The notes under the pieces are model-generated. The model searched no databases. It was not told the origin of the DNA and saw only the letters and a program-made list of their open reading frames with translations. Below are positions 1 through 7,199 of a stretch of 12,190 bases of DNA, piece after piece. Made by a program: the position numbers and the translations under genes. This stretch comes from M55B112 sp040880545 (GTDB lineage Bacteria; Bacteroidota; Bacteroidia; Bacteroidales; GCA-2748055): NCBI GenBank assembly GCA_040880545.1, contig JBBDIE010000179.1, forward strand, positions 1 through 12,190. Reading direction: 5' to 3'. Numbering within the stretch: position 1 is the stretch's first letter; every line of letters starts with the position of its first letter.

Positions 1-12
1 AACGAAGCGCTT

Positions 13-50
13 CCCCCTCTCCACGTGGAGAGGGGGCCAGGGGGTGAGGT
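13..50. repeat. GC-rich perfect palindrome with G-rich tail
   Basis: Positions 13-24 read ccccctctccac and 25-36 read gtggagaggggg, an exact inverted repeat with no central spacer. It is followed by a G-rich tail, ccagggggtgaggt, at 37-50. As RNA it would form about ten G/C-rich pairs closed by a small ACGT loop. No T-run follows, so it is not a classical intrinsic terminator, although it could still stop or protect the 3' end of a transcript entering from the left. I recall similar palindrome-plus-gggtgaggt units as dispersed intergenic repeats in environmental bacterial genomes. That is memory, not a search result. The palindrome itself is certain; its function is not. Confidence 0.8.
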
Positions 51-125
51 GCTACGGAGGTTTGAGCAAGCACTAATTATGTTTAATGACACGCCAATTA
101 ACCCAGTCAATTAATCTCTCTTCTC

Positions 126-133
126 TATCTTTG
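126..133 (+). promoter_or_regulatory. Candidate -7 box upstream of the acyl-CoA synthetase gene
   Basis: TATCTTTG matches the Bacteroidota -7 consensus TAnnTTTG exactly and begins 28 bases before the ATG at 154, giving a short leader. No convincing TTTG -33 element lies about 19 bases upstream, so only half of the promoter is supported. Confidence 0.45.
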
Positions 134-153
134 CCAGTGCTAAACTGCTACAA

Positions 154-2220
154 ATGATAACTCATCAACTAATTGACCCCAAGAGTATTGCGATAATCGG
201 AGCCTCGAACAATACCGCCAAACCCGGTGGAAAGATCTATTACAGCATAAAAAACGGAACCTTTACGGGCAGGTTATTCGGGGTAAACCCGAAGGAGGAA
301 TTTATCCAGGGAGATCCCTGTTACGCGGATATGGAGTCATTACCTCAGACAGATCTTGCCGTGCTTGCCATTCCTGCAAAATTTTGTGTAGATACAGTTG
401 AATACCTTGCAGAACAGAAAGGGGTGAAGGCATTTATTATTATTTCTGCAGGATTCAGTGAGGAGAACGAGGAGGGGACTGAGATTGAACAGAAAATAAC
501 CGCCATTTGTAACAGTCACGAAGCAGCACTTATCGGGCCGAACTGTATAGGTGTAATGACCCCCGGCTACCAGGGAGTATTTACCCTGCCAATTCCAAAG
601 CTTGATCCACTGGGTTGCGATTTCATTTCCGGGAGCGGTGCCACTGCTGTATTTATTATGGAAGCGGGTTTGCAAAAAGGGTTGAAATTTAACTCCGTTT
701 TTTCCGTGGGGAATTCGGCTCAGAATGGTGTGGAAGATGTATTGGAATATATGGATATTACTTACCGGGAGGGGAAGAGTTCAAGGGCAAAGATGCTCTA
801 TTTTGAATCCATTAAAAATCCGGATAAACTATTGAGGCATGCTTCCAGCCTGATCAGGAAGGGATGTCGAATTGCAGCAATCAAAGCGGGCACCTCCGAA
901 GCGGGAAGCAGGGCCGCTTCTTCACATACAGGAGCGCTTGCAAGCTCCGACCAGGCAGTGGATGCACTTTTTCGCAAGGCAGGCATCATTCGTTGTTTCG
1001 GAAGAGAAGAGCTGGCAACCGTAGCCGCAGTATTATTGTACCCGGAGTTGCCCGGAAAGAATTTTGCGATCATCACCCATGCCGGCGGGCCAGCCGTGAT
1101 GCTGACTGATGCCCTGGCAGAAGGAAATATGGACGTACCCTACCTTGAGGGGCAGCATTCCGATGAACTGCTTGCACATTTGTACCCGGGTTCATCTGCT
1201 GCCAATCCTTTGGATGTTTTGGCAACCGGAACCGCCGAACATGTGCGGATTTGTCTTGAATACTGTGAGCAAAAGTTCCATGAAATTGATGGAGTGATCA
1301 TCATTTTCGGCACACCCGGGCTGGCGCCGGTATATGATGTTTATGAAGCACTTCACAATCATATGTTGGAAGCCAAAAAGCCGGTTTACCCGGTATTACC
1401 TTCTGTGACCACAGCGGCAGGCGAAGTGGAGAAGTTTCTCTCTTATGGACATGTTAATTTCCCGGATGAGGTGATCCTGGGCAGGGCATTGGTAAAGATA
1501 TACAACACCCCTGCGCCTGCAGGAGAAAGTGTGCTTCCGGACGGAATCAATATCCGGGCAATACGCAACATCATTGAAAGTGCCCCTGACGGATATTTAC
1601 CGCCCGTTTTGACACAAGCATTGCTCAGTAATAGCGGTATTCCCACGGTTAGCGAGCTGGTAGCCAACAACAGGGACGCGCTGAAAAAAGTGGTTTCAGA
1701 AATTGGCTTTCCACTGGTTATGAAGGTGGTTGGGCCGGTGCATAAGAGCGATGTGGGAGGTGTTGTACTGGATATTAAAAACCAGGACCAGTTACTGGAG
1801 ACTTTCGGCAGAATGGAAAAAATTGAAGGTTTTGAAGCGGTACTTGTTCAGCCAATGTTGCAGGGTTTTGAATTGTTTGCAGGAGCCACCTTCGAGCCTG
1901 GTTACGGTCACGTAGTCATGTGTGGATTAGGAGGCATATATGTGGAGGCCCTGAAGGATATTTCAACCGGGCTGGCGCCATTAACAATTCCTGAGGCCGA
2001 CAGGATGATACGTGCATTACGTTCCTATAAAATGCTGACAGGTTTGCGTGGACAGAAGCCTGTGGATACAGAAAAATTCGCGGAAATCATTGTCAAGTTA
2101 TCCAATCTATTACGTTATTCTCCGGAGATCATTGAGTTGGATATGAATCCTTTAATTGCCAATGAAGCCGGAATCGTGGTTGTTGATGCCAGGATCAGAC
2201 TGGAAAAAACAGTTCCATAA
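154..2220 (+). CDS. NDP-forming acyl-CoA synthetase (acetate--CoA ligase family), fused alpha-beta
   Basis: This 688-residue cytosolic enzyme should convert an acyl-CoA, NDP (usually ADP) and phosphate into free acid, CoA and NTP, which is substrate-level phosphorylation. Order of domains: a CoA-binding Rossmann domain opens the protein (IAIIGAS at 12-18). A succinyl-CoA-ligase-like flavodoxin region follows, with SHTGALASSDQA at 257-268, where His258 is the expected phosphorylated histidine. The C-terminal ATP-grasp part runs from about 480, with HKSDVGGV at 530-537, GLGGIYVEALKD at 591-602 and ELDMNPL at 661-667. The length fits single-chain forms of the family, in which the separate archaeal alpha and beta subunits are fused. 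The ATG at 154 places the first conserved strand in the usual position. The aminotransferase follows after 74 bases, then the 2-oxoacid oxidoreductase that would supply acyl-CoA. The acyl specificity cannot be read; given the neighbours, branched-chain or aryl-acetyl CoA is likelier than acetyl-CoA alone. Confidence 0.9.
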   Translation: MITHQLIDPKSIAIIGASNNTAKPGGKIYYSIKNGTFTGRLFGVNPKEEFIQGDPCYADMESLPQTDLAVLAIPAKFCVDTVEYLAEQKGVKAFIIISAGFSEENEEGTEIEQKITAICNSHEAALIGPNCIGVMTPGYQGVFTLPIPKLDPLGCDFISGSGATAVFIMEAGLQKGLKFNSVFSVGNSAQNGVEDVLEYMDITYREGKSSRAKMLYFESIKNPDKLLRHASSLIRKGCRIAAIKAGTSEAGSRAASSHTGALASSDQAVDALFRKAGIIRCFGREELATVAAVLLYPELPGKNFAIITHAGGPAVMLTDALAEGNMDVPYLEGQHSDELLAHLYPGSSAANPLDVLATGTAEHVRICLEYCEQKFHEIDGVIIIFGTPGLAPVYDVYEALHNHMLEAKKPVYPVLPSVTTAAGEVEKFLSYGHVNFPDEVILGRALVKIYNTPAPAGESVLPDGINIRAIRNIIESAPDGYLPPVLTQALLSNSGIPTVSELVANNRDALKKVVSEIGFPLVMKVVGPVHKSDVGGVVLDIKNQDQLLETFGRMEKIEGFEAVLVQPMLQGFELFAGATFEPGYGHVVMCGLGGIYVEALKDISTGLAPLTIPEADRMIRALRSYKMLTGLRGQKPVDTEKFAEIIVKLSNLLRYSPEIIELDMNPLIANEAGIVVVDARIRLEKTVP

Positions 2221-2294
2221 CACATGGCAATTATGTTACAGGGCACGCGTGGTTTGAGACGCAATTTCTACTTTCACGGAGCAAAAAAAAATGA

Positions 2295-3614
2295 ATGGAA
2301 AAGAGACCGATAAATTCAGATGTTGTCAGTAAAGTAATAGAGGATTTTGGCATACATCCGGTGGGAAAGGGAACCATCAGGGAGATTGTAAAAATCGTAA
2401 ATGACATCCAGGAAAGTACTGGTGAAGAATTTATCCGGATGGAAATGGGTGTGCCCGGACTGGAGCCTGCGGAGGTGGGTGTGCAGGCCGAGATTGCAGC
2501 ATTACGGTCGGGAGTTGCATCAAAATACCCGAATATTGAAGGCATCCCTGGATTGAAAAAGGAGATATCGCGTTTTATAAAGCTATTCATGGATATTGAG
2601 GTTCCGGCGGAATGTTGTATTCCAACGGTTGGTTCAATGATGGGGGGAATGGCTTCATTTATGGTTGTTAACAGATCAGATAAGAACAGAACAGGAACAC
2701 TATTTCTGGATCCTGGATTTCCTGTACAGAAGCAACAGTGCCTTGTCCTGGGACACGAATACGGATCCTTTGACCTGTATAATTTCAGGGGTGACAAGTT
2801 GGAGGCGAAGCTTGAAGAGGAGATTAATATGGGACGATACTCATCTCTGCTATATTCCAATCCCAACAACCCATCCTGGATATGTCTGACAGAACAGGAA
2901 CTGGAGATCATAGGGAAGATATCCAGGAAATATGATGTAACTGTTATAGAAGATCTGGCCTATTTCGGAATGGATTTCAGGCAGGATATGTCAAAACCGG
3001 GAGAACCGCCCTACCAGCCTTCGGCAGCGAAATATACAGACAACTGGATTTTGCTGATCTCCAGCTCAAAAGCGTTTAGTTATGCAGGACAAAGAATAGG
3101 TATGATGGTGGTTTCACCGGTACTGTATAACAGACGCTTCCCTGACCTTACACGATATTACAGTTCCGACAAGTTTAGCCATGCAATGATCTACGGGGCA
3201 CTGTATGCCCTGTCTGCAGGGGCAGCTCATGCATCGCAGTTCGGACTGGCAGCTATTTTAAAGGCTGTAAACGACGGGTCCTTTGATTTTGTTCATGCGG
3301 TAAGGGAGTATGGAGAGAAGGCAAAGATCATGAAAAAATTATTCCTGAAATACGGCTTCCGGATCGTTTATGAAAACGACCTTGGGGTACCCATAGCAGA
3401 CGGATTCTATTTCACCCTGGCATACCCTGGTTTTAGCGGGACAGAATTAGTAGAAGAATTGTTATATTACGGAATAAGCGCCATTGCACTGAATATTACG
3501 GGAAGTGCTTACCCGGAAGGGCTGAGGGCTTGTGTTTCGCAGGTGCGGAGAGAGCAGTTTGAGATTTTGGAGCACAGACTCCGGTGTTTCAACGAGCATC
3601 ACCCCGTATCGTAA
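2295..3614 (+). CDS. PLP-dependent aminotransferase, class I/II
   Basis: This 439-residue fold-type I aminotransferase should move an amino group between an amino acid and a 2-oxoacid. Visible signatures are SNPNNPS at 188-194, ED at 219-220 followed by LAYFGMDF (Asp220 for the pyridine nitrogen, Tyr223 nearby), and SSSKAFSYAGQRIG at 256-269 with Lys259 as the Schiff-base lysine and Arg267 for the phosphate. Arg411, in GLRACVSQV, is the expected carboxylate-binding arginine. The protein is somewhat longer than the common 390-400 residues. An ATG four bases upstream (2291) is out of frame and soon stops, so 2295 is the start. It lies 74 bases after the acyl-CoA synthetase gene and upstream of the oxidoreductase genes on the same strand, so it plausibly feeds that enzyme with a 2-oxoacid. 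The family assignment is firm; whether it acts on branched-chain, aromatic or other amino acids is inference. Confidence 0.88.
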   Translation: MEKRPINSDVVSKVIEDFGIHPVGKGTIREIVKIVNDIQESTGEEFIRMEMGVPGLEPAEVGVQAEIAALRSGVASKYPNIEGIPGLKKEISRFIKLFMDIEVPAECCIPTVGSMMGGMASFMVVNRSDKNRTGTLFLDPGFPVQKQQCLVLGHEYGSFDLYNFRGDKLEAKLEEEINMGRYSSLLYSNPNNPSWICLTEQELEIIGKISRKYDVTVIEDLAYFGMDFRQDMSKPGEPPYQPSAAKYTDNWILLISSSKAFSYAGQRIGMMVVSPVLYNRRFPDLTRYYSSDKFSHAMIYGALYALSAGAAHASQFGLAAILKAVNDGSFDFVHAVREYGEKAKIMKKLFLKYGFRIVYENDLGVPIADGFYFTLAYPGFSGTELVEELLYYGISAIALNITGSAYPEGLRACVSQVRREQFEILEHRLRCFNEHHPVS

Positions 3615-3664
3615 AGTAAAATGTTTCTAAATAGGATAGTTTAGGGACAAATCATTTAATAAGG

Positions 3665-3697
3665 GGATAACTTTTTTTTAATATCGTATGGTTATCC
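3665..3697 (+). other. Weak inverted repeat between the aminotransferase and oxidoreductase genes
   Basis: GGATAAC at 3665-3671 and GTTATCC at 3691-3697 are exact 7-base inverted arms around a 19-base spacer containing a run of eight T. The loop is long and the stem A/T-rich, so this could be a weak 3' structure for the upstream transcript, a binding dyad, or chance. Confidence 0.25.
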
Positions 3698-3733
3698 ATA
3701 ATTTGCCGAAAAATTTGCATGGTCCGTTGGGTA

Positions 3734-3766
3734 TTGACAAACAGGAACAGCAGACGGTAATATTTG
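3734..3766 (+). promoter_or_regulatory. Candidate promoter of the four-gene oxidoreductase operon
   Basis: TTGACA at 3734-3739 is followed after 18 bases by TAATATTTG at 3758-3766. The downstream box resembles the Bacteroidota -7 motif TAnnTTTG with one extra base, and also a sigma70-like -10. It begins 41 bases before the ATG at 3799, in a 184-base gap. The oxidoreductase genes could therefore be transcribed separately from the two upstream genes. Confidence 0.5.
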
Positions 3767-3798
3767 CTTAAAAAGATTTGAAAATTAATATCTGAATT

Positions 3799-4023
3799 AT
3801 GGCTAAAATGCAAGGAGCTATCGTGGTTGATACTGAGCGGTGCAAGGGGTGTGAGGTATGCCTGGTGAATTGTCCCACCGATACAATCGCAATGACTGCA
3901 GAGGTTAATGGAAAGGGGTATCATTATGCTTATATGGAAAGCCCGGAAAATTGTAACGGTTGCGTAAATTGTGCTATTGTTTGTCCGGATGGTGTTATAA
4001 CAGTGTACAGGGTAAAAGTCTAA
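3799..4023 (+). CDS. vorD: 2-oxoacid:ferredoxin oxidoreductase, delta subunit (2x[4Fe-4S])
   Basis: This 74-residue bacterial-type ferredoxin subunit carries two complete CxxCxxCxxxCP motifs: Cys15, 18, 21 and 25 with Pro26, and Cys52, 55, 58 and 62 with Pro63. The pattern predicts two [4Fe-4S] clusters that pass electrons from the thiamine-diphosphate site of the beta subunit to an external ferredoxin. It is the first gene of the delta-alpha-beta-gamma cluster, 17 bases before the alpha subunit. The start at 3799 fits the short N-terminus of these subunits; a second Met three codons on is possible. The symbol follows from the cluster context and varies between databases (korD is also used). 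Confidence 0.9.
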   Translation: MAKMQGAIVVDTERCKGCEVCLVNCPTDTIAMTAEVNGKGYHYAYMESPENCNGCVNCAIVCPDGVITVYRVKV

Positions 4024-4040
4024 AATATAATTTCAAACAA

Positions 4041-5111
4041 ATGGGAGAACTTCGTTTAATGAAAGGCAATGAGGCCATTGCAGAAGCAGCCATCCGTGCA
4101 GGCATGGATGGCTACTTCGGATATCCCATAACCCCTCAGTCGGAAGTGCTCGAGTACCTTACTTTGGAGCGTCCGGAAGATAGAACTGGGATGGTTGTGC
4201 TTCAGGCTGAGAGTGAGATTGCTGCCATAAATATGGTATATGGGGCAGCTGGAACGGGGAAAAAAGTAATGACCTCTTCATCAAGTCCGGGAATTAGTTT
4301 AAAAATGGAAGGTATCAGCTACATAGCCGGAGCCGAATTGCCCTGTTTGATTGTGAATGTTGTAAGAGGAGGTCCCGGTCTTGGAACGATACAACCCTCA
4401 CAGGCCGATTATTTTCAGGCAACCAAAGGGGGTGGACATGGCGATTACAGGCTGATCGTACTCGCTCCGGCCTCGGTACAGGAGATGGCCGATTTCGTGG
4501 ACAAAGGGATGGAGTTGGCATTCAAATACAGGAATCCCGTCATGATTCTCTCAGACGGACTCATCGGACAGATGATGGAAAAGGTTGAACTGCCCCAGCA
4601 GAAGGAACGCGTTACCACCTTTGATCAAAGCTGGGTTACAACCGGAAAAACCGATGATCGTAAGCGAAACATCATCACCTCGCTGAATCTTGATCCGGAA
4701 AAGCAATATCTCCATAACATGAAATTACAGGAGAAGTACAATAAGATGAAGGAGGATGTGGAATACGAAACATTCAGTTGTGAAGATGCGGAATTTTTGC
4801 TGATCGCTTATGGATCAAGCGCTCGTATCTGCCAGAAAGCAGTGGATGTGGCCAGAAGCCAGGGTAAAAAACTGGGGCTCCTGCGTCCGATCACACTCTT
4901 TCCGTTTCCCACGGAGATTATTTCCAGGATGGCAAGACAGGTCAAGGGAATTCTGACGGTTGAGCTTAGTGCAGGACAGATGGTGGAAGATGTAAGACTG
5001 GCAGTAAACGGAAGGATTCCTGTATACCATTACGGAACCCCCGGGGGAAAGATATTTTCACCGGATGATGTAATTGATGCAATAGAGGAAAAATTAATGG
5101 GAGGATACTAA
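4041..5111 (+). CDS. vorB: 2-oxoacid:ferredoxin oxidoreductase, alpha subunit (VorB type)
   Basis: This 356-residue subunit contains the pyrimidine-binding domain of the thiamine-diphosphate enzyme and a C-terminal transketolase-like domain. Characteristic segments are FGYPITPQSEVLEYL at 26-40, QAESE at 55-59 and GPGLGTIQPSQADYFQATKG at 111-130 followed by GGHGDYR. The last segment is the pattern I associate with VorB (2-oxoisovalerate-type) subunits rather than with 2-oxoglutarate or pyruvate enzymes. The reading frame is open back to an ATG at 3960, but that start would lie inside the ferredoxin gene and add 27 unrelated residues. The ATG at 4041 gives the usual MGELRLMKGNEAIAEAA opening. 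Its TAA overlaps the ATG of the beta gene by one base (TAATG), which suggests translational coupling. The subunit role is firm; substrate specificity (2-oxoisovalerate and other branched 2-oxoacids, or an arylpyruvate) is inferred. Confidence 0.9.
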   Translation: MGELRLMKGNEAIAEAAIRAGMDGYFGYPITPQSEVLEYLTLERPEDRTGMVVLQAESEIAAINMVYGAAGTGKKVMTSSSSPGISLKMEGISYIAGAELPCLIVNVVRGGPGLGTIQPSQADYFQATKGGGHGDYRLIVLAPASVQEMADFVDKGMELAFKYRNPVMILSDGLIGQMMEKVELPQQKERVTTFDQSWVTTGKTDDRKRNIITSLNLDPEKQYLHNMKLQEKYNKMKEDVEYETFSCEDAEFLLIAYGSSARICQKAVDVARSQGKKLGLLRPITLFPFPTEIISRMARQVKGILTVELSAGQMVEDVRLAVNGRIPVYHYGTPGGKIFSPDDVIDAIEEKLMGGY

Positions 5112-5908
5112 TGGATATCAAGGAAATTATACAACCGGAAAACCTGGTTCACCGGCGTACACCGCTAATGACAGAAGCACATTTGTCGTACTGTCCGGGA
5201 TGTGGTCACGGTACAGCACACCACCTGGTGATGGAGGTAATCGAGGAGATGGAAATTCAACAGGATACCATCGGGGTTGCCCCTGTGGGATGTTCGGTAC
5301 TGGCTTACGATTTTATGGACATCGACATGACCCAGGCCGCCCATGGCCGGGCACCGGCTGTTGCAACGGGGATCAAACGACTCTGGCCCGATAAATATGT
5401 GTTTACCTACCAGGGGGATGGAGACCTGGCAGCAATCGGTACGGCAGAAACTATCCATGCCTGCAACAGGGGAGAGAATATTGTGATCATCTTTGTAAAT
5501 AACGGAATTTACGGAATGACCGGTGGCCAGATGGCACCAACTACCCTGGAAGGGATGAAATCTTCCACTACTCCGTACGGACGGGACCATACAAAGATGG
5601 GTCATCCTTTGAAGATTACAGAACTTGTTGCACAGCTCCCGGGAACCTATTTTGTTACAAGGCAGGCAGTGCACAAACCCGGAAACGTGAGAAAAACCAA
5701 GCGGGCAATCAGGAAAGCCTTTGAAATCCAGAAGGAAAAGAAGGGACTGGCCTTTGTGGAGATCGTATCCAACTGTAATTCCGGATGGAAAATGACCCCG
5801 GTTGATTCAAACATCTGGATGGAGGAGAACATGTTCCCATTCTATCCTCTGGGCGATATTAAGTCTGAAGGCAAGATTGTGAAGGATCTCCTGGAGGGAA
5901 TGCGGTAA
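5111..5908 (+). CDS. vorA: 2-oxoacid:ferredoxin oxidoreductase, beta subunit (thiamine-diphosphate binding)
   Basis: This 265-residue catalytic subunit binds the diphosphate end of thiamine diphosphate. The diphosphate motif starts with GDGDLAAIG at 102-110 and ends with the Asn pair at 130-131 (FVNNGIYGMTGGQ), the classic GDG-to-NN arrangement. An N-terminal CPGCGHG at 28-34 (Cys28, Cys31) and the APVGCSV segment at 57-63 are typical of beta subunits in this superfamily. With alpha it forms the site that decarboxylates the 2-oxoacid and passes electrons to the delta subunit's clusters. The gene overlaps the alpha stop codon by one base and ends 26 bases before gamma. No frameshift or missing key residue is seen. 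The vorA symbol rests on gene order and on the alpha subunit type; the alternative name would be korB. Confidence 0.9.
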   Translation: MDIKEIIQPENLVHRRTPLMTEAHLSYCPGCGHGTAHHLVMEVIEEMEIQQDTIGVAPVGCSVLAYDFMDIDMTQAAHGRAPAVATGIKRLWPDKYVFTYQGDGDLAAIGTAETIHACNRGENIVIIFVNNGIYGMTGGQMAPTTLEGMKSSTTPYGRDHTKMGHPLKITELVAQLPGTYFVTRQAVHKPGNVRKTKRAIRKAFEIQKEKKGLAFVEIVSNCNSGWKMTPVDSNIWMEENMFPFYPLGDIKSEGKIVKDLLEGMR

Positions 5909-5934
5909 AGTAATCAGCAGAAAAATTCAAAATT

Positions 5935-6477
5935 ATGACTGAAGAGATAATTATTGCCGGATTCGGGGGACAGGGTGTCCTTTCCATGGGTAAAATTCTG
6001 GCTTATTCCGGAATTATGCAGGAACAGGAAGTAAGCTGGATGCCATCCTACGGACCAGAGATGCGTGGAGGGACCGCGAACGTTACGGTGATCCTGAGCG
6101 ATGACAGGGTGAGTTCGCCGGTTCTGCACAGCTATGATACAGCCATTATACTTAACCAGCAGTCGTTGGATAAATTCGAGGATTCCGTAAAACCTGGTGG
6201 ATTACTGATCTATGACCCCAACGGAATAACCAGAGCCCCGGTCAGGGAAGATATCAGAATTTTCAAGGTTGAGGCAACAGCCGAAGCAGCCAGGATGTCG
6301 TCTGCGAAAACATTTAACATGATTGTGCTGGGGGCATACCTGAAGGTAAATCCTGTGGTGGAGATAGACAATGTGATCAAGGGGTTGAAAAAATCGTTGC
6401 CTGAACGGCATCATCATTTGATCGCGGCCAATGAAAAGGCAATTCACAGGGGAATGGAAATTGTGGGAGAAGCATAG
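5935..6477 (+). CDS. vorC: 2-oxoacid:ferredoxin oxidoreductase, gamma subunit
   Basis: This 180-residue protein belongs to the POR/KOR gamma domain family. It opens with IIIAGFGGQGVLSMGKILA (residues 5-23), the glycine-rich signature of the domain, and continues with SWMPSYGPEMRGGTANVTV near 34-52, also typical. In characterised family members this domain contributes to the CoA-handling part of the complex. It is the last gene of the cluster, 26 bases after the beta stop codon, and completes the delta-alpha-beta-gamma set. Length is normal for a free gamma subunit; in many Bacteroidota enzymes of the KorAB type this domain is instead fused to alpha. After its stop there are 222 bases before the next gene. 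Confidence 0.88.
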   Translation: MTEEIIIAGFGGQGVLSMGKILAYSGIMQEQEVSWMPSYGPEMRGGTANVTVILSDDRVSSPVLHSYDTAIILNQQSLDKFEDSVKPGGLLIYDPNGITRAPVREDIRIFKVEATAEAARMSSAKTFNMIVLGAYLKVNPVVEIDNVIKGLKKSLPERHHHLIAANEKAIHRGMEIVGEA

Positions 6478-6630
6478 TATTTCCCCCGGTTTTGAAAGGA
6501 ATAACTACTATTCTGTTTGCGCAAATCTGCGAATAACAATTTATTCATAAATGAATTCCGGGCATTTGTCCTATAATATGGACCGGTCATAAAGATAACA
6601 GGTATCTCAATCCTGAATTCTGAAATTTAT

Positions 6631-6661
6631 TTTGAAGGATTTGTTTTATGTAATAACTTTA
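6631..6661 (+). promoter_or_regulatory. Candidate Bacteroidota promoter of the DinB-like gene
   Basis: TTTG at 6631-6634 is followed after 19 bases by TAACTTTA at 6654-6661. This reproduces the Bacteroidota TTTG-N19-TAnnTTTG layout with a single mismatch, and is the best two-box promoter in the window. Transcription would begin near 6668, about 30 bases before the start codon. Confidence 0.55.
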
Positions 6662-6692
6662 TATCAATAGTTTATGTAGACATAAATTGATA
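6662..6692 (+). promoter_or_regulatory. Hairpin or operator dyad just before the DinB-like start codon
   Basis: TTTATG (6671-6676) pairs with CATAAA (6681-6686) around a TAGA loop. TATCAA (6662-6667) pairs with TTGATA (6687-6692). This gives 12 A/T-rich pairs with a three-base bulge at 6668-6670. It ends seven bases before the start at 6700, so it could mask initiation as RNA or be bound by a repressor as DNA. An ordinary A/T-rich chance match is not excluded. Confidence 0.4.
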
Positions 6693-6699
6693 AAAGATT

Positions 6700-7188
6700 T
6701 TGGAAAAGCAATTAACGCAAGTGTCTTCGGAAATACGGAGAATCACATCTGAGTGGGAGGAGAGATTATTAGAATTGACTGAAGAAACAGTTATTATGCG
6801 AACCAACAGGCAAGGCAGAAATATAAAACAGCTGATTGGACACCTGGTGGATTCGGCATCCAATAACCATCAACGCCTGGTACGGCTACAGTATGCAGTA
6901 ACCCCTGTCTTTCCTGATTACACTTTTGAAAACGATGTATGGATCAGTGTCCAGCATTATCAGCAGGAAGACTGGTACGAACTGGTTCAGTTGTGGAAAT
7001 ATTACAATCTGCACCTGGCTCATGTTATCTCGCATACAGACCAGGGATGGCTGAACAATGAATGGACAAACGGGAGTAGCGACCCCATTTCTCTACGTGA
7101 TATAATTTTCAATTATATGGCACATCTGACGTTGCACTTGAATGAAATAGAACAACTGATTTGCCTCCAGGTAGAGTCAGACGTGTAA
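6700..7188 (+). CDS. DinB-like (DinB_2-type) four-helix protein, function unknown
   Basis: A cytosolic 162-residue protein with no signal peptide or membrane segment. It has the look of the DinB/YfiT-like putative metalloenzyme fold: an Arg/Asn/Gly stretch leads into IGHLVDSASNNHQRL (46-60), and the C-terminal helix carries AHLTLHLNEIEQL (141-153). His48 with the HxxxH pair His142/His146 matches the three-histidine metal site of the family. Substrates are unknown for most members; some use small thiols or act as transferases, so no reaction is assigned. An in-frame stop at 6691-6693 leaves only TTG at 6700 or GTG at 6721 (Val8) as plausible starts; TTG gives the more usual N-terminal helix. 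It is a single-gene unit with its own promoter and converges on nadD across 24 bases. Confidence 0.75.
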   Translation: MEKQLTQVSSEIRRITSEWEERLLELTEETVIMRTNRQGRNIKQLIGHLVDSASNNHQRLVRLQYAVTPVFPDYTFENDVWISVQHYQQEDWYELVQLWKYYNLHLAHVISHTDQGWLNNEWTNGSSDPISLRDIIFNYMAHLTLHLNEIEQLICLQVESDV

Positions 7189-7199
7189 ACAATGCATAC

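Noticed and set aside
2231..2911. 226-codon minus-strand open frame
   Set aside because: It lies antisense to the well-supported aminotransferase gene, and its residue pattern (Ser/Pro/Cys-rich, no domain) is that of a shadow frame.
3960..4040. Upstream extension of the alpha subunit to an ATG at 3960
   Set aside because: It would lie inside the ferredoxin gene in another frame and add 27 residues with no family similarity; the ATG at 4041 gives the normal N-terminus.
5165..5674. 169-codon minus-strand open frame
   Set aside because: It is antisense to the beta subunit gene, Cys- and His-rich with no recognisable domain, and is explained by the codon pattern of the real gene.
6516..6525. 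TTTGCGCAAA palindrome after the gamma subunit as an intrinsic terminator
   Set aside because: It has no loop and no following T-run; a 10-base palindrome in this length of sequence is not significant by itself.
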